Shown here piece after piece: positions 56,407-64,000 of a stretch of DNA of 64,000 bases (the first letter of the stretch is position 1; each line of letters opens with the position of its first letter). The notes beneath the pieces were generated by a model. It had not been told where the DNA came from. It saw only the letters and a program-made list of their open reading frames with translations, and did not search any database. Source of the stretch: Candidatus Ecksteinia adelgidicola (GTDB lineage: Bacteria; Pseudomonadota; Gammaproteobacteria; Enterobacterales; Enterobacteriaceae); assembly GCA_020541345.1 (NCBI GenBank), contig CP045239.1, positions 620,001 to 684,000 on the forward strand, in the 5' to 3' direction. The position numbers and the translations under genes were made by a program.

Positions 56407-57304
56407 TATTATTAATAATAGTTTTAATAAATTTAAATTTAAAATGGTTTAAAAACATTGATATAAGTAATACTTGATTAATTTTTTAAATTAATAATAC
56501 TATAAAAAAATAAAAAAATTTTTAATATTTACTTTATTTTATATAATTTTTTAATATATTGTTAACAATGAAATATAATAATACAAAAGTAAATATTACA
56601 TTTATATTATAAATCCATGATATTAGTGAAACAATATATTTTGATATTAATTATCTTATTTACTATTATTATTTACTAAAAATAATCTCAAACATTACTT
56701 TTAAAGTTTATTAATACTTAAACAAATTATAGTATATTTTAAATAAAATTAATAAAAAACATTTTTTAATATTATATTGATTTAAATACATAATATTAAA
56801 AAATATAAAAATAAAAATAGATAATAACTATATTTATAATGTAATATGTTATGATAAATATAAATACTATTATAAAATTACATAATAACAATTAAAACAT
56901 TTTAATAAACGTAATAAAAGACATATTGATATTATATAAGACATATTTGTATTATTTAATAAAATCTTGTGCATCTATAATAAAATATAAAAAAATAAAT
57001 TCTTTTATATTACTATTATAAATTTAAATTAAAATGATTACTATAAATCATGTATGATGTTTTATAAATATATTGTTATCATGAAATGTATAATAAATAT
57101 TAATAATATATTATACATTAATATAATATATTGTTTAAAATAAAATTGTTTTTATATTTAAATGATAAGCTTATTTTCATAATATAATTTAATTTTTTTA
57201 AACCAATGTAAAATTAATATAAAATGTTATATTACGTCGTAATCTTATCATTTAATCGAGCTTTTAGTTTTTAACAATTTAATATTTTATTAAGAATTAT
57301 AATA
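56407..57304 (-). pseudogene. pdxA: Decayed pdxA slot, 3' end recognisable
   Basis: E. coli pdxA lies between surA and rsmA; the gap is 898 bp against about 990 bp for pdxA. At the rsmA end, minus-strand codons F-I-K-T-I-I-N-N (56408-56431) match the PdxA C-terminus A-I-K-M-I-V-N-T, preceded after two extra bases by TTTAAATTTA, fitting A-L-N-L. At the surA end a GC-richer patch (K-A-R-L-N-D-K-I) faintly fits P-A-G-I-G-P-D-L. PdxA oxidises 4-phosphohydroxy-threonine in vitamin B6 synthesis. The middle is unreadable. Confidence 0.48.
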
Positions 57305-58591
57305 TTATTTACTAATAATATTTATATAAGTTTTAGAACGTAATTCTTTTATCCATGATTGTAATTCTTGAGTAAACTTTCTATTAAGTAGCATAGCATA
57401 TGCATGATTTTTTTCAATTATTTTTGATTTATCTACTTTTCGAGTATCAAGTAATTGAATGACATTCCAACCAAAATCATCAAAAATTGGTCTACTAATT
57501 TCTCCTTTTTTTAATTTAGTTAATATATTAAAAAATACTGGATGATAGGTATTTAAAGAAGCCCATCCTAAATCACCACCATTTAAAGAAGAATTTAAGT
57601 CTTGAGAAATTTTCTTTGCTTGATCAGAAAAGGAAATATGTCTAAATTTAATGTCTTGAGTTACTTTTAGTAATTTATTTCTAATTTGATTATTTGTCAT
57701 ATTTTTTGAAGGTTTTAACAATATATGACGAGAGTGTATTTCAGTAATTAATATGGGTTTGTTAAAGTTATAAATATCATTTATTTTAAAAATATGCAAT
57801 CCTATTTTAGAATTGATAGGACCAATAATTATATCTTTTTTAATATTTTTTAATTGTTTTTCAAGTAATATTGGTATATCTTTTATCTTAGTCCAACCTA
57901 TATTAACGCCATTTAAAATATCTGAATTTGTAGAGTACATATTAATTATTTTCTTAAAATTATAGCCTGTTTTCCATTTGTTTATAATTTTTATAGCTAA
58001 TTTTTTTATGTCTTCTATTTTTTGTTGTGACACGTTTTTTGGAATAGATAATAAAATATGAGTAATGTTTATTTGATTATTATTCATATTTCTTTTAAGA
58101 ATTTGTTGTGTTAATGTATCTATCTCTTTCGGAAAGATATGAATACGACTATTTACTTCATGGTTACGAACTGTTGTGATTAAAATTTCTTTACGAATCT
58201 GCGATCGATATTTATTGTAATCTATACCTTCAGAAAATAAGCGATTACGCAATTGATTGACACTAATTTTATTTTGCATTGCGATATTAGTAATTGTTTT
58301 ATCTAAATTAGCTTCAGATAATACAATACCAACTTTTTGAGCGAGTTGTAATTGAATATTTTCTATAATTAAATCATCAATAACTTGTTTACGTAATAAA
58401 CTTTTTTCTTTTAGTGATAAAATGTGATGTTTTATATTATTTTTTTTGAATAGTAATACATTATTAATATCACTTTCTAATATAACGTTATGATTAACAA
58501 TTGCAGCAATTTTATCTAATTCTTTAGGTTTTGAAAAAGAAGTATTAATACAAATTAAAAATCCAAAAACAAATATTTTCCAGTTTTTCAT
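57305..58591 (-). CDS. surA: Periplasmic chaperone / peptidyl-prolyl isomerase SurA
   Basis: Escorts outer-membrane beta-barrel proteins to BAM. The 428 residues equal E. coli's. A signal peptide (M-K-N-W-K-I-F-V-F-G-F-L-I then C-I-N-T-S-F-S) is followed by the N-terminal chaperone domain, the first parvulin domain from about 170 (I-T-H-I-L-L-S-I), the second from about 282 (S-R-H-I-L-L-K-P ending G-W-N-V-I-Q-L-L), and the C-terminal helix. Lysine- and asparagine-rich drift is strong. lptD, its E. coli upstream partner, is not intact here. Confidence 0.96.
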   Translation of the reverse strand: MKNWKIFVFGFLICINTSFSKPKELDKIAAIVNHNVILESDINNVLLFKKNNIKHHILSLKEKSLLRKQVIDDLIIENIQLQLAQKVGIVLSEANLDKTITNIAMQNKISVNQLRNRLFSEGIDYNKYRSQIRKEILITTVRNHEVNSRIHIFPKEIDTLTQQILKRNMNNNQINITHILLSIPKNVSQQKIEDIKKLAIKIINKWKTGYNFKKIINMYSTNSDILNGVNIGWTKIKDIPILLEKQLKNIKKDIIIGPINSKIGLHIFKINDIYNFNKPILITEIHSRHILLKPSKNMTNNQIRNKLLKVTQDIKFRHISFSDQAKKISQDLNSSLNGGDLGWASLNTYHPVFFNILTKLKKGEISRPIFDDFGWNVIQLLDTRKVDKSKIIEKNHAYAMLLNRKFTQELQSWIKELRSKTYINIISK

Positions 58592-61500
58592 ATATCCTCT
58601 ATATAATCTATAAATTTATAACACAAAGCACTTACTATTAAAATAGCTAGATAATATTTAATTAAATTATACAATATTTAGTTAAATATATATATGATAT
58701 TATATAGATACGTAATCTTTTTTTAAGATTATAATAATTATTTTTATAAACTGAATACATTAATATTAAAAATTATTTTATTCTTATTAATAAAGAATAT
58801 TTTTATAATTATTCTAATGAAGAACTTTATAATTATCGTTTCAATTTTCATTTTAAAAATAGATATTATTCTTTAATTTAGATATTATTCTTTAATTTTA
58901 ATCAATAAATTAATAGATTGTACAGTATGAATATTATGATAATTATAAAGCTATTAAACTTAAGTTGTTAGTAATTAGACAACAACTTCTTTAAATGTAA
59001 CAGAAAAATGATATTTTATAAATTAAAATTTTTTAACACGTAATATTTTCTGCATATATTTTAAAATAGTATGACAATAATACAAAAATATTTATATATT
59101 TTATTTTAATAACACAACAATTAATTCTTTGATAATGATATTTTACTGAGTTAACATTACACTTAAATTTTATATATAACTTTTTTGTCATTATTAATCT
59201 TGTAATATATATTATCAACTTATATTTAACTTTATTAAATATTTCTTCTTATGATTGTATTTATAATTATAACTAAGAGCTATCAAATATCAGATAATAT
59301 TTCTTATTAAATTATTAAAACATTCTAATAATGCGTTATTATAAACGCAGATGACAAAGAAACTAAAGATACTCGTTTATAAAATAATGTGGTTAAAACT
59401 GCTATACATCCTATCTCTAAATATACTAAAATAATTTACTTTTGATAAAGTGGTATCATAAATGTCAATATTGTTTTAATGAATATTATTTTTATTATAA
59501 TATAGAGCGTCAAGATATTAAGTTTATACTTTTAGTATCTGAAAAAAAATTTTATAAAAAAAATACAATAATATGTTAAATAATCACTAATCATCAGTTT
59601 TAAACTAAAAAACATATCACCTATTAATTTTTAAATATAAGACATTATAAATTTATTAAAATCAACATAATTTTAATAAAATTTATTACTGATATATTCA
59701 TTAAAGTGGTTTTAATAACGATGAGGTGTTAATGATTTCATTTTAGTATTAGGTTTTTTTAATAATTTTAAATCATAAATTTAGTAATAATTTTTTATGT
59801 TCACAAATATGCAAAAAATTATAAATAATTATATCAATAAAATAATAAATGTAAACGTTTTGCCTATAGATTAAAACCATTTAAGATTATATCATAACAA
59901 TTTAAATGAAATTATATTTATACTTTATTATAGAGATAAATGCGAATAATAAAAAATTAAAATATAGCGTAATTAAAATTTAAAATAACGTTTAAATTTT
60001 ATTATAAACACTTATATTAAATTTTTTATAATATATTATTTAAAGTGACATTGTTGTTTAAAAATAAATTTTAAAAACATTAATCATTACTAATTTTAGT
60101 ATAATTAATATTAAATTACTATCTTAATTAATTTACTTTTTATCTCTATAAAATAATTAGTATATGTTATTTTTACAATGATTTTATATTTTTTGTGACG
60201 TAATAAACCGATCTTAAATAGGTATTTCATAATTTAAATCTATTAAATGTTAACATATATTATTCTATTTCTATTAAGAATTACATTTTAATATATAATA
60301 TAAACAAAAAATATTATAGTTACATATAATATTTTAATAATACGCGATAATACAAACTTTAAATCATTAGTTTTTTATTTTTATATGGTATTAATATCTC
60401 AAATATATTTATTATCTATAAAAAATCTTAAATAAAGAATACAAATATAAATATTTTTTAATACAAAACAAGTATTCTAAAATTTTAATACTTAATTTAT
60501 AAATAGTATAATATTATCGATTTTACTATAGTTTTATATATTATAGTATTTAAGAGAGAAACAATTTATTATTTTAAAATAATACAATAATAAATTACAC
60601 ATATTTTTTATTTTTAGCTTAATTTAATAATAAAATATTTTATAGTAAATGTAAAATACATTAATGTTTTTAACATGTAAATGTATTTAATCTTCTATTT
60701 CTATAAATATTATTGTATGGTTATTATAATAGAATAGAATAAATAGTTATTCATATTAGTATTAGTAGTTATTACATTATAAAATATTTTATTGTTTTTT
60801 TTCATAATTTAATTTTAATTCATTAGCATTAAAAACATTATCTTCTTGATAAGTTTTAAAATTTTTTAGTAACTAATATTAATTAAATTAATTGTATATA
60901 ATCGATTAAAAGAAATTGTATTTTTCGTAGTATGAATATTATTTTTAATAAATAATTTATTATGTATATCAATTTAAACATTCATTATTTATTATATAGA
61001 TTAAAAATTTACGTAAACTGTATAAAAAATAAAATTATTATAAATTAAAATCCTAAAAAAACTTTTTCATATGTAATTATATTGTTTTTTGTTAGATATA
61101 TAAAAAAATTTTAAATAAATTAAAGATTATATTACTTTATTTATATAATAATATATTTATATAATAATAAAATTAAATTACATATTCTTTGTTATTAAAA
61201 TAGTAATTAATAAAAATCATAAATATATTCAAAGCGTAAACAAAATTATTATAATTTTATTAAAACGTCCGTATATTCTTGAACGTAGTAATTAAAAAGT
61301 ATATACAATATTGATTTATAAAATACTTAAAATTATTGTTTCTATTTCATTAAGGGAAGAATCATGAAGGTACAACTTTAAAAGCAATTTTTTAGCACGT
61401 AATCAGTTCTAGACTTAGTATAATTAAATCTATTATTATATGAGAGCGTAAAACACTATAAATTTTTTTAGCATCGTGTTGCAGGTAATAAGATATTTAA

Positions 61501-63792
61501 CTAAATTTAAAAGATACATAACTAATATATTTAAATTATTATTTTATATATGAATATACTACTACAACTTTATAAAAAATAACGTATTTTTACTTAACAA
61601 ACTTTTACAAAGAAAAAGGCAATTTTCTTTATAAAAAAATATTCTATTCATTTCAAATTATCTATATTAATGGTTTTTTTATTTAATACTTATATTTTTA
61701 GAAATTAAATTTCCAGTATTGATATCTAATGGTATCTGTCATCTTAATAAAGTAAAGAATTTGATATATTATTTCTGAAAAATTTAGTGTTTTAAATGTA
61801 AAATTTAATTAATTCTTTAATATAATAAAAAAGATTTATTGTTTTTCTTTGAAGAACAAGAAGAGTGATTATTAGTCGAAATACAAAAAAATTGATTTTA
61901 TAAAAAATATATCAAGATTTTTTAGAAATAAAAATAATTTTGGCATAAAACATTAAACATGTTCATTATAAACTTATAAACGAAAATTATTCAGATTAAT
62001 TAATAAAAAAATTATTGCTAACACAAATAAAAACAACGAAAAAATAGAAAAAAATTAATTATCATATAACTTAATGAACAACAAGAGATTTTTAAAACAA
62101 CATTCAGACATTTGTTATTAATTTTATTAATTATCAAAAACATAAGTTAGTTTAAATATAAAAGATATTATTTAAAACAAAATAATTTAAATCTTATTAC
62201 TAATAATATATTAAAATGCTATAAAATTTTTTAAAATTATATTTTTTATTTTTTATATAGTGATTTTTTTTTAAAAAAAAAAGTTTTTTGATTATTTTAA
62301 CTAGATTAAATAATTAAAATTAGATAAAAATTATTAAAAACCATAAACCATAATATAAAATTATATTATAGTAACTACTTAAATTATTTAAAATTATTAG
62401 ATTTATGCATAAATATAATATTATATATAATTATTTATATAAACAATTACTGATTTTTTATAATCGAAAAACATTTCTATAAATAAAATATACTTTATAC
62501 TTTATACTTATATATTAGTTTAATATAATGATATTAGGATTTTAAAGTTATATTGTATCATTAAAAAACTTTGTTAATAAGTTAACTTAATTAATAATAA
62601 ATATATTATTTTTAACTAAAATATAAATAATATTAAAAATCTTTTTTTAACATAATATTTTTATATTTCATATTATTTTTATTTCTTTTTTTAATAAATT
62701 ATATTCTTATAATAATTTTTTATAAAATAATTTTAACAAATGTATGAAATATTATTAAGATGTAACTCTTAATATAAAATAATAACTAGCATGAATGTAT
62801 TATATTAAATAATAATTTTTATTAAATTATTTGTGTTTAAAAAAAATATAATTTTTTTAACGTTAGATGATTTATTTTAATTATTGTATGATTTTAATTT
62901 TTTAAAAATTTTTATAAAAAAGTTCTTAAAGTTAATAAAAAATGTAATATTTTATTTGAGTTATAATATATTAATAAACAAACATTTGAGATCGGATGTA
63001 TTTATTAATTAATTGTTCTTTATAATATACTATATTTATCTAACAAAAAAAATAAAATTTAATACACATGTATTTACTTAAAATTTATTTGTTCAAATTA
63101 AATAAAATATAATTCTTGTCATAAAATAAAAAGTTAATACATTATAATTAATAATCATATTTTATTATAAATAAAAAACTTAAATAGTCTATAACTTTAT
63201 TATATTTTATTAATATATTTATTGTATCATCGTTTTTTGTTTATTAATAGATAAATAAAGGTGAATTTACTCTTATAATATTTAACTTTATTACAAACAT
63301 TTCATATATTTTATCTTTAATTTATAACATTAAAAAAATTAAGATTTAATCTTACTATAATTTTAACTACAATGAATACTAACGTTGAGTCATAATATAT
63401 AGATAATCTATAAAGTATAAAAATTTCTTTTTATATGATTTAAAATTTATAAAATTATCTACATTAATAAACATTATATATTACATATCAATAAATAATA
63501 ACAAAGGAAAATTAATTAATATATTTAATAAAGTGACAACTATTAAATATTTAATTCAAAATTATGTTTTGTTTTAAAATGATATTTTATATAATAAATA
63601 TCTCTTCTAACAAAATATTATATAAATAATTTTTTTTCACATTATTTTTACAAATAACAAAAATTTTTAATTATTTTATATTTTAAATAAATTAGTTCGT
63701 ATTTTTTGTCTTTTTAAGATAATTTATTAAAAATTTTATAATAAATTTGATAAAGTTATTATATTAACTATAATTTTATTTTTTAGATATAA
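58592..63792. other. Gene-free stretch of 5.2 kb, the longest in the window
   Basis: lptD precedes surA in E. coli; here codons about 33-55 nt before surA (A-I-L-I-V-S-A-L) weakly resemble the LptD end N-I-L-P-Y-Q-N-T-L, but nothing longer can be followed. Two composition islands (59330-59450 and 61260-61480) stand out and are reported as findings. A 19-nt tandem duplication lies at 58861-58898. No tRNA or intact gene is seen. Confidence 0.5.
58861..58898. repeat. Perfect 19-nt tandem duplication
   Basis: AGATATTATTCTTTAATTT occurs twice head to tail (58861-58879 and 58880-58898). The absence of any difference between copies suggests a recent event. Confidence 0.9.
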
Positions 63793-64000
63793 CTATCGTA
63801 ATAGTAAATAATCAACACTTTTTTTAACAATATTTCCAATAAAACGATCTATTAAACGTTTTTGTTGTCTATATTGTACAGAGATAACTTTATGAGTATC
63901 TATTTTATCAATAATAAAATCATCACTAGTTCCTATTTCATCAATAAGTCCTTTTTCTTTTGCTTCTATTCCAAACCAATGTTCACCTGAAGCGACATTA
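63793..64000 (-). CDS. sohB: Probable inner-membrane protease SohB, C-terminal part
   Basis: The window cuts the gene; only the last 69 codons are visible, ending at TAG 63793-63795. They read A-S-G-E-H-W-F-G-I-E-A-K-E-K-G-L-I-D-E-I then T-S-D-D, and R-L-I-D-R-F-I-G near the end, matching the C-terminal part of SohB (S49 signal-peptide-peptidase family) including the G-L-I-D-E turn. The protein ends at L-L-L-R, about a dozen residues short of the E. coli C-terminus. The catalytic residues lie outside the window, so intactness cannot be judged. Confidence 0.85.
   Translation of the reverse strand, partial: NVASGEHWFGIEAKEKGLIDEIGTSDDFIIDKIDTHKVISVQYRQQKRLIDRFIGNIVKKSVDYLLLR

Noticed and set aside
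59337-59450. Minus-strand island read as part of LptD (C-x-A-V like C-Y-A-I)
   Set aside because: It lies about 800 bp from the presumed lptD end while the motif should be about 180 bp away; resemblance is slight.

Overview
The window looks like part of the chromosome of a strongly reduced, extremely AT-rich gammaproteobacterial (Enterobacterales-type) insect endosymbiont. Three things point there: every protein I recognise aligns end to end with its E. coli counterpart (E. coli sequences recalled from memory), the gene neighbourhoods are E. coli-like (tusDCB-str-S10-spc-alpha; ribF-ileS-lspA-ispH; epmB/efp divergent; folA/apaH-rsmA-surA), and large AT-rich stretches carry no intact gene. I cannot name the species.

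Layout. 1-24,300 is gene-poor: dut, lpxK, ispH, lspA, ileS and ribF (all minus), then a freshly broken cysE (plus), then epmB (minus) divergent from efp (plus). 25,061-44,668 is a dense minus-strand translation island: tusD-tusC-tusB, rpsL-rpsG-fusA-tuf, the full S10 operon, the full spc operon with secY and rpmJ, and the alpha operon with rpoA. Hairpin terminators follow tuf and rplQ, and promoter and leader candidates lie before rpsJ, rplN, rpsM and rpsL. 44,669-64,000 is gene-poor again: murJ, coaE, folA, apaH, rsmA, surA and the 3' end of sohB. About 30 kb (47%) lies in gene-free gaps longer than 300 bp, nearly all outside the translation island. I found no rRNA, tRNA, CRISPR array, insertion sequence or phage gene.

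The most interesting result is that several gaps are not featureless. Read in the expected strand and position, they still show decayed codons of the gene that E. coli has there: msbA before lpxK, fkpB between ispH and lspA, secB and gpsA before the broken cysE, zapD after coaE, apaG between apaH and rsmA, pdxA between rsmA and surA, and perhaps slmA after dut. Many of the internal stops are one base from a sense codon (GAA, CAA, TTA or TCA to TAA). The window is therefore a set of gene fossils of different ages in conserved order, with cysE (one inserted T and one nonsense codon) the youngest. I found no undescribed defence, mobile or biosynthetic system.

What the surviving genes do together: protein synthesis and its fidelity (ribosomal proteins, EF-Tu, EF-G, EF-P and its lysine aminomutase, IleRS, RsmA, TusBCD sulfur relay), transcription (alpha subunit), secretion and envelope (SecY, LspA, SurA, LpxK, MurJ, SohB), and a few cofactor or nucleotide steps (IspH, RibF, CoaE, FolA, Dut, ApaH). 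Losses at these loci suggest host or partner supply of cysteine, glycerol-3-phosphate and vitamin B6, unless the genes sit elsewhere.
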